Assembly: GCA_963665865.2 (NCBI GenBank) | Contig: CAXXWF010000001.1 | Span: forward strand, 3,534,001 to 3,598,000 | Length of the DNA: 64,000 nucleotides | Reading direction: 5' to 3' | Source: PHAA01 sp963665865 | Lineage (GTDB): Bacteria > Bacillota > Syntrophomonadia > Syntrophomonadales > Syntrophomonadaceae | Shown here: one piece after another, positions 16,619-25,517 of the stretch | Position numbering within the stretch: the first letter of the stretch is position 1 | Layout: every line of letters starts with the position of its first letter | Program-made: the position numbers and the translations under genes | The notes under the pieces: generated by a model | Database searches by the model: none | What the model was told of the DNA's origin: nothing | What the model saw: only the letters and a program-made list of their open reading frames with translations

Positions 16619-17803
16619 CTACGGCTGGATTCTGGTCTTCATAACCTGTTTACCATCTACATTCTCGATAATTATACCGGCCTTAATCGGGTTATGGTTG
16701 GCATCAATGGTCATTTTGCCGGTTACTCCAACGAAATCCTTAATTTGGGCCAATGCATCTTTAATCTTTACGGGATCAGCCGCTCCTGCATCCTTAATTG
16801 CCTGGGCCAGCATCTGTACGGCATCATAGCCTAGCGCATTGAAAGAATTCGGAGTCTTGTTATACTTGGTTTTGAAATCACCCACGAATTTCACTACCTT
16901 GGCGTCTTTATCTTCGGCAGTGAAATCTGTGGTCAAGAAAGTATTGTTTAAATTGGCAGCTCCTGCCACTTTTACCAAGTCATCGGATACCCATCCGTCA
17001 CTGCCACCAATGGCACAGGTTATTCCCAAATCACGTGCTTGTTTGATCAGCGGCGCTACTTCTTGATAATAACCAGGAACATAGATAAAATCAGGGTTTA
17101 GGCTCTTTATCTTGGTAAGTACCGCCTTAAAATCGCGGTCGTCCTTCACAAAGCCCTCTTCGGCTACAATTGTTCCGCCCTTGGCTACAAAAGTCTTTTT
17201 AAAGTAATCGGCTAAACCTTTGGCATAGTCCGTGGAACTGTCTTTATAAATGACAGCATTTTTAGCTTTCAGGTTGTCAGCAGCAAACTGAGCCATTAAG
17301 GTACCCTGGAAGGGATCTATAAAACATACCCGGAAAATATAATCCTGGACTTTACCTGTCGTAGGATCAAGGGTTACTTTTTCATTGGTGGCTGCCGGTG
17401 CAATCAGCGGTATTTTGTTCTGCATCATAATCGGCGTGCTGCCTGCCACGTCACCGCTGGTCAAAGGACCAATCTGGGCTACGATTTTTTCACCGACCAG
17501 CGCTGAACTAACACTCATTGCCTCATCAGCAGTAGATTTACAGTCTTTTACAATAGGTGTCAACTGCATTCCCAGAATACCACCTGCAGCATTAATCTGC
17601 TCTATCGCCAGTAAGGCACCATCGCGAGCATCGGTTCCATAGGTAACTGCTCCGCCAGATAATTCAACATTAATCCCCACTGGTATGGTGGTGGCTTTTT
17701 GATCACTTTTGTCAGCGGTCTTAGTGCCGCAACCTGCGACGATGCTGAACATAAACATCATCAACATTATTACGGCGAGTTTCTTACTTGTCTTCCCTTT
17801 CAT
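16619..17803 (-). CDS. livJ: Branched-chain amino acid ABC transporter substrate-binding lipoprotein
   Basis: 394 residues. A lipoprotein signal peptide ends in the lipobox IVAGC (Cys near residue 25), followed by a mature periplasmic-binding-like domain beginning IPVGINVELSGGAVTYG, typical of type I Leu/Ile/Val-binding proteins. It would be anchored outside the membrane and deliver amino acids to LivHM. I start at 17803 because AGGAGGAGTTCG precedes that ATG; the longer ORF to 17851 lacks a signal peptide at its start. It is first in the liv operon. Binding-protein specificity beyond branched-chain or related amino acids is not determinable. Confidence 0.92.
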   Translation of the reverse strand: MKGKTSKKLAVIMLMMFMFSIVAGCGTKTADKSDQKATTIPVGINVELSGGAVTYGTDARDGALLAIEQINAAGGILGMQLTPIVKDCKSTADEAMSVSSALVGEKIVAQIGPLTSGDVAGSTPIMMQNKIPLIAPAATNEKVTLDPTTGKVQDYIFRVCFIDPFQGTLMAQFAADNLKAKNAVIYKDSSTDYAKGLADYFKKTFVAKGGTIVAEEGFVKDDRDFKAVLTKIKSLNPDFIYVPGYYQEVAPLIKQARDLGITCAIGGSDGWVSDDLVKVAGAANLNNTFLTTDFTAEDKDAKVVKFVGDFKTKYNKTPNSFNALGYDAVQMLAQAIKDAGAADPVKIKDALAQIKDFVGVTGKMTIDANHNPIKAGIIIENVDGKQVMKTRIQP

Positions 17804-17875
17804 CGAACTCCTCCTAAAAATTTTTTCCCACTTCCCACGATGTCTAAACAACCTGCACCTCCCCTACCTTTTTTC

Positions 17876-19786
17876 CTAATTCGGGCTGTATTTTACCCTA
17901 ACATCTCCGACTCGGCGGGTAAAACGCATTCTATCATAGTATTCTATCAAAGGAAGCGCATACCTTCTAGAGGTATCAAAAATATCTCGCGCTGTTGCTA
18001 GGGTAAGTTCCTTTTCCCGAGTGAAATATTCATTTAATAGGGACTGTCCATTTTCTATAGCACTTTTTGAAAAGTAGAGCCCGTCACTGATTTTAAACAG
18101 TTCGCCTCGATCAGTTAAATAGGCGATTATTTCAGCAAGGTCTGATTCTGAAATTCCGGTTACTGAGCTGATTTCATCGATACCCGGAGGATTATATGGT
18201 CTGTCCTTCATTATAGTATTTATTATGTCAATAGTCTTTCTTTCTTTTTCCCCCGGGTTAGGCTGAATGCCCGGAATGCTCACTAAATTATTCTTACTAA
18301 CGATTCGTCCTTCTTCTTCCAGATATTTCATCATGGTATTGAAGACTTTAGGATTGAGTTTAGCAAAAAATCGGCTGCGCATATCCTCTTTGGGATACCC
18401 TGCCCGGAGCGGGTATCTGCTTTGATATTGCTCTATTGTTTTAGTAATCTGTTCATAAATTAGCTCCAGGCTCTGACGACTTAAATAATGGCTTCCTTTT
18501 CCGCTTATATCCACGATCTTTTCATCTACTAATAGCTGATCCAGCTCTATCACAATCTTTTGGTCGGTAGTGCCCGTTTTTTTTGCCAGTTCAGCCACGC
18601 TAAGCACCTGGGTTGAATTCTCAAGTTCATGCAGCACTACATCATATAGACTGCCTTCCTCTTTTACCGCCAAGTCGTTTAAAACGTCTTCTTTATAGCG
18701 TTTCTGATGCGGGGCATTAGGATCAATAATGGTGCCTCCGCCGATGGTATCAACCGGCGAATAGTATCTTATTACAAAAGGATCGCCCTTATATACTGTT
18801 ACTGGTTTTTCCATCACAATCTGCACAAAGGCTTCTTCTCCTGGCAGCAATTCATCTCGATCCAGGAGCACCACCCGTCCCAGGGCCTCATCGGTTCCCA
18901 GATGAAATCTTACCCTATTCCAATTTCTAAGGGTCCGCGAACTGCCGCTCAGGAGCCTTAATTTAGTATCAACCCGGTAGCTCGGTGTCAGGTAGCCGCT
19001 GTCTGCCAGTAAATAACCCCGCTTTATATCGCCCACTTCTATTCCCTGCAGGTTGACAGCCACCCTTTGTCCGGCATACGCGGTGGTTACCTTGTCATTA
19101 TGGACTTGCAGAGTACGCACTTTAACCATCTTCTGCACCGGCATAAGTTCCAGGGTATCCCCTACATTAATTTGCCCTGACCATAGGGTTCCGGTCACTA
19201 TCGTTCCAAACCCGGCCATAGTAAATACCCGGTCGATAGGCAAGCGCGCGTGTCCCAAAATTGGCTTCTCCTCTACGGATGCCGCTACTTTTTCAATGGT
19301 TTCCAGCAGTTCACTAATGCCTTCCCCTGTTACTGCTGACACCGCTACTATTGGAGCCCCCTTTAATATGCCGGCTTCAATATATTCTCTAATATCGTCT
19401 TCCACCAGCATTAGCCATTCTTCGTCGACCATATCTTTCTTGGTGATGACTACTATTCCTTTATCAACGCCCAGCATTTCAATTATATCTGCATGTTCAC
19501 GTGTCTGTGGCATTATGCCTTCATCAGCCGCAATAGTAAACAGAACCATATCAATTCCAAATGCCCCCGCCAGCATATGGCGGATGAATCTTTCGTGCCC
19601 GGGTACATCCACTATGGCCGCTTTTTGGCCGCTCGGCAGAGTAAAGGGCGCAAAACCTAATTCAATCGAAATCCCTCTTTGCTTCTCTTCTTTGAGCCTA
19701 TCAGTCTCCACCCCCGTCAGTCTTTTCACCAAGGTGGTTTTGCCATGGTCTATATGCCCGGCAGTTCCAATTATCAATCTTTTCAT
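17876..19786 (-). CDS. selB: Selenocysteine-specific translation elongation factor SelB
   Basis: 636 residues, the usual length. The GTPase domain has GTAGHIDHGKTTL (about 6-18), DVPGHERF (about 58-65) and TKKDMVD (about 115-121). EF-Tu-like domains follow, then C-terminal winged helices (about 380-636) that bind the SECIS element in mRNA. It delivers Sec-tRNA to in-frame UGA codons. The start overlaps the selA stop by four bases, so the two are translationally coupled. Confidence 0.95.
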   Translation of the reverse strand: MKRLIIGTAGHIDHGKTTLVKRLTGVETDRLKEEKQRGISIELGFAPFTLPSGQKAAIVDVPGHERFIRHMLAGAFGIDMVLFTIAADEGIMPQTREHADIIEMLGVDKGIVVITKKDMVDEEWLMLVEDDIREYIEAGILKGAPIVAVSAVTGEGISELLETIEKVAASVEEKPILGHARLPIDRVFTMAGFGTIVTGTLWSGQINVGDTLELMPVQKMVKVRTLQVHNDKVTTAYAGQRVAVNLQGIEVGDIKRGYLLADSGYLTPSYRVDTKLRLLSGSSRTLRNWNRVRFHLGTDEALGRVVLLDRDELLPGEEAFVQIVMEKPVTVYKGDPFVIRYYSPVDTIGGGTIIDPNAPHQKRYKEDVLNDLAVKEEGSLYDVVLHELENSTQVLSVAELAKKTGTTDQKIVIELDQLLVDEKIVDISGKGSHYLSRQSLELIYEQITKTIEQYQSRYPLRAGYPKEDMRSRFFAKLNPKVFNTMMKYLEEEGRIVSKNNLVSIPGIQPNPGEKERKTIDIINTIMKDRPYNPPGIDEISSVTGISESDLAEIIAYLTDRGELFKISDGLYFSKSAIENGQSLLNEYFTREKELTLATARDIFDTSRRYALPLIEYYDRMRFTRRVGDVRVKYSPN

Positions 19787-21219
19787 AGTTTTTCTCCGGG
19801 CTCTATCTCCGGTTCCACCCCTGCTAGAAGAACTTTGCCCATTATTGCTAGCAGGGCGTCGTCATCGCCTTCCAGCAAAGTCCGCACGCTGATCAGCATT
19901 TTATCTTCCTGCTTGCGGGTAAGTAGGGCCGGACTCATTTCTCTAAGTTGGCGGGCCACGGTTTCTAGTTGTATTTCCTGGAAGGCTATCTGTACCCCAT
20001 AGCCAGGCATTTTATAAGTAGGGTAAGCCCCTCCGCCTACCATATCCTCTGTCTCAACCACGTTTATTGACTGGATTGTCCCAGATAACTCCAGCTTGTC
20101 TTTTAACGCCTCCCTGAGTCCTTCAGCCCGTGCCCAAAGGTCTTGCCCCGTAGCTGTCAGCATCTTTAGGATCGGAATAGCTTGCAGGGGGTTACCACTT
20201 AGGTATTCTAATAAAGTTCCTTCCAAAGCGGCAATATTGAGTTTGTCCACTCGCAAAGCCCGGGTTAACTGATTTTTCTTCATAGCGTTGATATATTTTT
20301 GTTTGCCTACAATTATCCCAGCCTGGGGGCCACCCAGCAGCTTATCTCCACTGAAGGAGATAATGTCTGCCCCACTATCTACACTGGCCCGGACAGTAGG
20401 TTCATCCTTTAATCCCCATTCTCCAAGATCATAAAGTATACCACTCCCCAGATCATGCATAACCGGAATGTTCCGTTCTTTTCCTAGTGTTACCAAATCA
20501 TTTAGTTTTACTTCTTCGCTAAAGCCCACAATTTTATAATTGGAGGTATGGGCCGAAAAAAGCAAGGCGCTATCATCATTGATGGCCTGCGCGTAATCAG
20601 AGATATAGGTCTTATTCGTAGTCCCTACTTCAACTAGGCGCGCCCCACTCTGTTTCATCACATCTGGAATCCTGAAAGCCCCTCCGATTTCAATAAGCTG
20701 CCCCCGTGAAACGATAACCTCTTTATCTCTGGCCAGAGCGGTTAAGCCTAACAGAACCGCTGCCGCATTGTTATTTACCACCAAGCCGGCCTCCGCTCCT
20801 GTCAGGGCAATTAGCAGCTCTTCAACATGTTGGTATCTGGAACCTCGTTCACCATTTTCGAGATTAAACTCTAGATTATTATAGTTTTGGCCTATCTCGT
20901 TCAAATAGGCCAAGGCTCGCTGCCCTAAAGGAGCCCGTCCCAAATTGGTATGCAGCACTACGCCCGTGCCATTTATAACCTTTTGTAAGGTTCCCTGGGT
21001 TGCTGCTGCAATCAGTATGTCCAGACGGTTGAGGATGCTTTCAGCTAACTCTTTTTTATTACTGTCCCTGCCGTTCAGCCGTAGTTCCTGCCGACTTTCT
21101 TCAACTGCCCGCCTTAATTTTTCCATAATGAATTCTCGATTGTAACGCTTAAGCAAATCTTGCATTTGGGGCATGACCAAGAGTTCATCTATGGCGGGAA
21201 TATTTCTGAGATTTATCAT
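19783..21219 (-). CDS. selA: L-seryl-tRNA(Sec) selenium transferase SelA
   Basis: 478 residues. A PLP enzyme that converts Ser-tRNA(Sec) to Sec-tRNA(Sec) using selenophosphate. INGTGVVLHTNLGRAPL (about 82-98) is the family N-terminal signature, and FSGDKLLGGPQAG places the PLP lysine near residue 293. It overlaps selB by 4 bp. The upstream permease gene ends three bases before its start. selD is not in the window. Confidence 0.96.
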   Translation of the reverse strand: MINLRNIPAIDELLVMPQMQDLLKRYNREFIMEKLRRAVEESRQELRLNGRDSNKKELAESILNRLDILIAAATQGTLQKVINGTGVVLHTNLGRAPLGQRALAYLNEIGQNYNNLEFNLENGERGSRYQHVEELLIALTGAEAGLVVNNNAAAVLLGLTALARDKEVIVSRGQLIEIGGAFRIPDVMKQSGARLVEVGTTNKTYISDYAQAINDDSALLFSAHTSNYKIVGFSEEVKLNDLVTLGKERNIPVMHDLGSGILYDLGEWGLKDEPTVRASVDSGADIISFSGDKLLGGPQAGIIVGKQKYINAMKKNQLTRALRVDKLNIAALEGTLLEYLSGNPLQAIPILKMLTATGQDLWARAEGLREALKDKLELSGTIQSINVVETEDMVGGGAYPTYKMPGYGVQIAFQEIQLETVARQLREMSPALLTRKQEDKMLISVRTLLEGDDDALLAIMGKVLLAGVEPEIEPGEKL

Positions 21220-21221
21220 TC

Positions 21222-22334
21222 TTAAGCCTCCTTGGTTCGGCTAAATAATTGGATTACTCTATAGTATAACCCTAAGCCCATTTCTTTTGTAGTCTTATAT
21301 AACAGCGCAGCAATTATTATCGCCCCCAATATTCCAAAAAGCGGATATATCTTGGCTACCAGGCTGGAAAAGCTCTGCAGGGAAAGCGGCAAGGCCAAGG
21401 TAATACTTAAAACCAGACTTATTCTATAACTTACTCCTGTAAATTTTGAGAATCGCTGCGCGAAACCATAGGCATTAGCAATGGCTGTAGTAATAATCCC
21501 CAGCCACAAAACCATCGTGTACAGGTGTTTAGCGGTCAGACTAATTTGACCTGCCACATATACCATGGGGACCTGGTAATGCATTACTGCAGGAAGAAAT
21601 TTACATAAGGAAAAGTAGTTGATAATGACCAACCCTCCCAGGATCAAACCTCCCCAGACCGCTCCTAAAATCCCGTTGCGCCGATTGGTAACACTCTGGT
21701 ACTCGGTCAACACTACCATCGCCAATGCAAAATTGTAGGATACATAAAGAATACTGCTTATTATCCAGATCCAAGCACCTTCTGCCTTCATGGAGTAAGT
21801 ATAAATTTCCTGCTGACTTGTATCTACAAAAAAGGCGGTATAGCCAGAAATAGCTAGTAACAGAACTATTTTGATCGGTACTAATATGTTATATGAAAAG
21901 ATCATTCCCTTTTTCCCGGCTGCCAGGAGAACAACGATCACAACATACGCCAGAAATATTCCCAGGGTTTTAGGAAGATACAGGTGTTCATAAAATACCG
22001 CTCCACTGGCTGATAACATGGTGCTGATGCCCATGAATAAAAAAATTGCCAGGAGGAAATCAACCGTTAATCCCACCCGATGCCCCAATAAGTCTTTCAA
22101 CAGCTCCTGATAATTGGCTGCTTTGCGATCATGAGCCTTATAAAGCAGCAATCCTCCACAGATCCCAAAAAGAACGGTTGCTAGCAAGACTCCTTTGGCT
22201 CCATTAGGCCCATAAGCTACAAAAAATTGTACGATTTCCTGTCCGGAAGCAAAGCCTGCCCCGATTACGGCCCCCAGATATCCCATGATCACCATTAATC
22301 TATATTTGATACCGTTCACCTCATTTCTGAGCAC
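21222..22334 (-). CDS. YkvI-like membrane protein (APC-fold family)
   Basis: 370 residues with about ten hydrophobic segments. The N-terminal GYLGAVIGAGFASGQEIVQFF (about 18-38) is the glycine-rich first helix of the YkvI/COG3949 family, related in fold to amino-acid permeases. The substrate is unknown. It ends 3 bp before selA and may be co-transcribed with it. The start is uncertain: GTG at 22334 opens the ORF without a clear ribosome site, while the ATG 13 codons in is 21 bases after a GAGGTG. Confidence 0.75.
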   Translation of the reverse strand: MLRNEVNGIKYRLMVIMGYLGAVIGAGFASGQEIVQFFVAYGPNGAKGVLLATVLFGICGGLLLYKAHDRKAANYQELLKDLLGHRVGLTVDFLLAIFLFMGISTMLSASGAVFYEHLYLPKTLGIFLAYVVIVVLLAAGKKGMIFSYNILVPIKIVLLLAISGYTAFFVDTSQQEIYTYSMKAEGAWIWIISSILYVSYNFALAMVVLTEYQSVTNRRNGILGAVWGGLILGGLVIINYFSLCKFLPAVMHYQVPMVYVAGQISLTAKHLYTMVLWLGIITTAIANAYGFAQRFSKFTGVSYRISLVLSITLALPLSLQSFSSLVAKIYPLFGILGAIIIAALLYKTTKEMGLGLYYRVIQLFSRTKEA

Positions 22335-22430
22335 TTTACTTAATAAATATTCCCAATCTCGTAAAATACCGCATAAAAATATTCCCAGCGGTAAGAATAA
22401 TGGTAAAAATTTATAATGCGAGGAGACGGT

Positions 22431-23039
22431 ATGGTTATTGGTTCTATTCGATTAGCTAATGCAAATTTCTCCTGTCATTTTGAAGACCCCCTTTGTTTGC
22501 AACTATTGGAAAAGAAAATATACCGACTTATGTCCGAAATGAACGAAGATTTCCAGAGAGATACTGTCTTTTTGTGTGTAGGTACTGACCGTGCTACCGG
22601 TGATTGTCTGGGCCCGTTGGTAGGCACCCGTTTACAGTCTTTATCTCCGGCCATCAACCTTTTTGGCACCCTCGAAAAACCTTCGCACGCGGTCAACCTG
22701 CAGACTGTCATAAATGAAATTAAGGTCCGTTTCGTTAATCCCCTGGTGATTGCGGTCGATGCCAGTTTGGGCAGCCCAGATCGCATTGGCTTTATTAACT
22801 TAAGACCGGTGGGGTTGAAACCGGGTACCGCTTTGAACAAAGTGCTGCCAATCGTAGGTGATTTTCATATATCGGCGGTTGTCAACGTAGGTGGATACTT
22901 GGAACAAATAGTTTTACAAAACACCCGTCTTTATGGGGTTTATATGATGGCCGAATTGATCGCCCGCAGCCTTTATCTCGCCCATTTGCACCACGAAGCC
23001 GACCGTAAACTGAGCTTGCTGCCCGCCGGGGCTAATTAG
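22431..23039 (+). CDS. yyaC: YyaC-like sporulation protein (DUF1256)
   Basis: 202 residues. VFLCVGTDRATGDCLGPLVG (about 45-64) and VIAVDASLGSPDRIGFI (about 105-121) are the conserved signatures of the YyaC family, which resembles germination-protease-type hydrolase folds and is found in spore formers. The start at 22431 has GAGGAG five bases upstream; the ORF could start at 22416 but without a ribosome site. It suggests the host sporulates or derives from a sporulating line. Confidence 0.85.
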   Translation: MVIGSIRLANANFSCHFEDPLCLQLLEKKIYRLMSEMNEDFQRDTVFLCVGTDRATGDCLGPLVGTRLQSLSPAINLFGTLEKPSHAVNLQTVINEIKVRFVNPLVIAVDASLGSPDRIGFINLRPVGLKPGTALNKVLPIVGDFHISAVVNVGGYLEQIVLQNTRLYGVYMMAELIARSLYLAHLHHEADRKLSLLPAGAN

Positions 23040-23399
23040 CAATTTAACTTGCATAATAAACGGATAATGTGATGTAAAAAGGGGATCGGTTTGATGTCAT
23101 CCTGAGCGTCAGCGAAGGATCTTTCCCCTCAGCTTGGGGAAGATCCTTCACTTCGTTCAGAATGACAACTCTTCTTTTTTCGCATCATCTGTTATCAGTG
23201 AATCGCGAATCATCTATCCTTTTTGCACGGATTTTGCAGAATTAATCCCGCCAATAATATGCCAGGATACCAATATATAGTATAATTAATGATGTTCTAA
23301 TCACTGTTTTCCAGACCTTTTATGTCGATTTAGCTTAGTTATTCCTATTTGATTACTTGATCCTGGATAATCTATTTTTGTCCTATATTGGAGGTATTT
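23040..23399. other. Intergenic region with a palindromic repeat
   Basis: This 360-bp spacer between yyaC and larC contains the CATCCTGA-type inverted repeat at 23095-23167. The rest is AT-rich, with a TATAAT at 23280-23285 that could serve larC, though I see no convincing -35 box. Confidence 0.5.
23095..23167. repeat. TGTCATCCTGAG...GAAGGATC inverted repeat
   Basis: TGTCATCCTGAGCG at the left is mirrored by CGTTCAGAATGACA at the right, and GAAGGATC by GATCCTTC inside, giving a long imperfect hairpin. Repeats with these words are widespread in unrelated bacterial genomes. A second copy is at 42784-42866. Confidence 0.8.
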
Positions 23400-24599
23400 A
23401 TGAGTTTTTTGTATTTTGATTGTTTTTCTGGTGTTTCGGGAGACATGATTATCGCTGCATTGCTTGATTGCGGTGCCTCTTTTGAAAATCTGAGCGGGGC
23501 ATTGTCCAACTTGCCCATTGCCGCTAAGGTATCCCAGCATCAAAAGGTTTTGCAAGGAATCAAATGCACCTCCTTCAATGTGCGTACCGAGAAAGCGCCC
23601 CTGCGCCACCTGGCAGAAATAGAAGAAATCATTACTGACAGCAATTTGTCAACCAATATTAAGAGTAAGTCCTTACAGGTTTTTAATAGACTGGCAGTCG
23701 CTGAAGGTTCCGTACACGGAATTAGTCCTGACCATATTCACTTTCATGAAATTGGCGCCGTGGATACTATCGCTGACATAGTCGGTACTTTCTTGTGCTT
23801 GGAATCGCTTGGGATTGATGAAGTATATACTTCGCCTCTCCCCTGGACAGCCGGGTTTATTGATATAAGTCATGGCCGTTATCCCTTGCCGGCTCCGGCA
23901 ACTACCCTTTTGTTATCGGGATATCCCTGTGTTTTTTCCGATGCTGGCATAGAATTGGTTACCCCCACCGGGGCTGCGCTCATAACCGCAATTGCATCTC
24001 CCTGGACTGATGATCGCCCTTTCGTCCCCAGCCAGATTGCGTATGGGGCGGGAGATTATATTAGGCCCGATAATATCCCTAATCTTCTAAGGGTGGTAAC
24101 GGCCGATTTCATGTTTACTGACCAAACTGCAGCTGAAACCATTGCCGTATTGGAAACGGAAGTAGATGACGTTAATCCGGAGATTTTTACTCACCTGCAT
24201 CATCTATTTACTTCCGACCTCTCCGTATTGGATTATTTCACCACCCCGGTACAGATGAAAAAGAACCGTCCCGGTACATTGATAACCTTGCTTACTCGCC
24301 CGGAAGCAGCTGGTCAGCTGGCTCGCCGGTTGATGCTGGAGTCTGGTTCTCTCGGGGTTCGGCATCGCCTTCAGAGCCGTTATACTGTCCCGCGCAGCGA
24401 GAGCCAGATTCAAACTCCCTGGGGTCCAGTGCGAATTAAGATTGCGCGTTTTGGCCCTTACAGTATCAGGATTAAGCCCGAGTTTGATGACATTCAAGCC
24501 ATTGCTGTCCAAAATAATTTGCCTATTTATAAAGTTTACGCAATTGTGAACGACCTCACTTCCGCTATTACCGAATTGCCTGCAGAAAAAATGCCTTGA
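23400..24599 (+). CDS. larC: Nickel-pincer cofactor biosynthesis protein LarC
   Basis: 399 residues in one frame. LarC inserts nickel into the pincer cofactor of lactate racemase and related enzymes. YFDCFSGVSGDMIIAALLD (about 4-22), HFHEIGAVDTIADIVG (about 113-128) and VLETEVDDVNPE (about 250-261) are family signatures. In some lactobacilli LarC is made as two pieces by frameshifting; here it is a single ORF. The start at 23400 has GGAGG upstream. No larA, larB or larE is nearby. Its stop codon lies inside the palindrome that carries a parS site. Confidence 0.9.
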   Translation: MSFLYFDCFSGVSGDMIIAALLDCGASFENLSGALSNLPIAAKVSQHQKVLQGIKCTSFNVRTEKAPLRHLAEIEEIITDSNLSTNIKSKSLQVFNRLAVAEGSVHGISPDHIHFHEIGAVDTIADIVGTFLCLESLGIDEVYTSPLPWTAGFIDISHGRYPLPAPATTLLLSGYPCVFSDAGIELVTPTGAALITAIASPWTDDRPFVPSQIAYGAGDYIRPDNIPNLLRVVTADFMFTDQTAAETIAVLETEVDDVNPEIFTHLHHLFTSDLSVLDYFTTPVQMKKNRPGTLITLLTRPEAAGQLARRLMLESGSLGVRHRLQSRYTVPRSESQIQTPWGPVRIKIARFGPYSIRIKPEFDDIQAIAVQNNLPIYKVYAIVNDLTSAITELPAEKMP

Positions 24600-24627
24600 T
24601 GTTTCACGTGAAACATCAAGGCATTTT
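24588..24627. terminator. 40-bp perfect palindrome, bidirectional terminator containing parS
   Basis: The two 20-bp arms (24588-24607 and 24608-24627) are perfectly complementary. They cover the end and stop codon of larC, have A runs before and T runs after, and sit between convergent larC and parB. An RNA hairpin with a U tract would form in either direction. Its centre is an exact parS site. Confidence 0.75.
24600..24615. promoter_or_regulatory. parS: parS site (exact)
   Basis: TGTTTCACGTGAAACA is identical to the Bacillus-type parS consensus bound by ParB/Spo0J. It lies one base after the larC stop, 69 bp beyond the end of parB, and about 10 kb from dnaA, as expected for an origin-proximal centromere site. 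Confidence 0.95.
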
Positions 24628-24634
24628 ATTTATT

Positions 24635-24650
24635 TGTTCCACGTGAAACA
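24635..24650. promoter_or_regulatory. parS: parS site (one mismatch)
   Basis: TGTTCCACGTGAAACA differs from the consensus at one base. It lies 35 bp centre to centre from the exact site, giving a paired ParB loading region. Confidence 0.88.
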
Positions 24651-24683
24651 TTTATTAGAAAATAGCGGTTCTTCTCTTCCGTC

Positions 24684-25517
24684 TTATACTCCTAGTATCT
24701 CAAGAATTCGATCCAAGTCTTCCTCGTTGTAATAAACTATTTCTATTTTACCGCCCCTACGTTGTCGGTTAATTTCAGTACGGGTTCCAAAATACTTCTG
24801 CAGCCGTTCTTCCAAATCCAGTAAATCCGCGCTTTTTGAACTCCTTGTTAAGGTTTCTCCTTTTTTTGACTTCACCTGCTGTTCAACCTGCCGTACGGAT
24901 AAGCCACCTTTTATTATCGCGTTCGCGGCCGCTATCTGCTCCCGCCCACTTCTAATGGCTAGTAAAGCCCGGGCATGACCTGGTGAAATCTGTCTCTGCT
25001 CTATCATTTGAATTATCTCTGGGCTTAAGTTTAAAAGTCTAATTGTATTGGCAACATATGCTCGGCTTTTTCCCACTCGAGTGGCGACAAGCTCCTGGGT
25101 GTAGTTGTATTGTTCAATTAGGTTCTTGTAGGCTCGTGCCTCTTCAATCGCCGATAAATCTTCTCTTTGCAGGTTTTCCACCAGGGATATCTCGGCGGCT
25201 TCAATATCTTCCATTTCTTTAACAATAGCTGGAATAATCTGCAATCCTGCTATTTCGGCAGCCCGCCAGCGTCGCTCGCCAGCAATAATTTCGTAATATT
25301 CACCGATCGGTCTTACCAACACCGGCTGCAAAACTCCATGCTCCCTGATTGAACTAGCCAATTCCTGCAAAGATTCCTCGGCAAACATCTTACGGGGTTG
25401 GTTGCCTTGAGGAATGACCTTGGCTATTTCTAATTCCATAACTTGTACAGAATCGGGTTCTGTTGCAGATAAAAGCGCATCCAGCCCCTTACCTAACCCG
25501 TGTTCTTTCCTGCCCAC
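24684..25517 (-). CDS. parB: Chromosome partitioning protein ParB/Spo0J
   Basis: 277 residues. GKGLDALL at the N-terminus, then the CTP-binding ParB domain with VRPIGEYYEIIAGERRWRAAEIAG (about 66-89) and SLVENLQREDLSAIEEA (about 111-127), the parS-binding helix-turn-helix (TQELVATRVGKSRAYVANTIRLL, about 135-157) and a C-terminal dimerisation domain. It binds the two parS sites just downstream and spreads to organise the origin. The first 29 bases overlap the end of parA. Confidence 0.95.
   Translation of the reverse strand: MGRKEHGLGKGLDALLSATEPDSVQVMELEIAKVIPQGNQPRKMFAEESLQELASSIREHGVLQPVLVRPIGEYYEIIAGERRWRAAEIAGLQIIPAIVKEMEDIEAAEISLVENLQREDLSAIEEARAYKNLIEQYNYTQELVATRVGKSRAYVANTIRLLNLSPEIIQMIEQRQISPGHARALLAIRSGREQIAAANAIIKGGLSVRQVEQQVKSKKGETLTRSSKSADLLDLEERLQKYFGTRTEINRQRRGGKIEIVYYNEEDLDRILEILGV

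Noticed and set aside
19053..19892. 279-codon plus-strand ORF antisense to selB/selA
   Set aside because: Low-complexity Ser/Pro/Ile-rich shadow of two clear genes, with no ribosome site or family motif.
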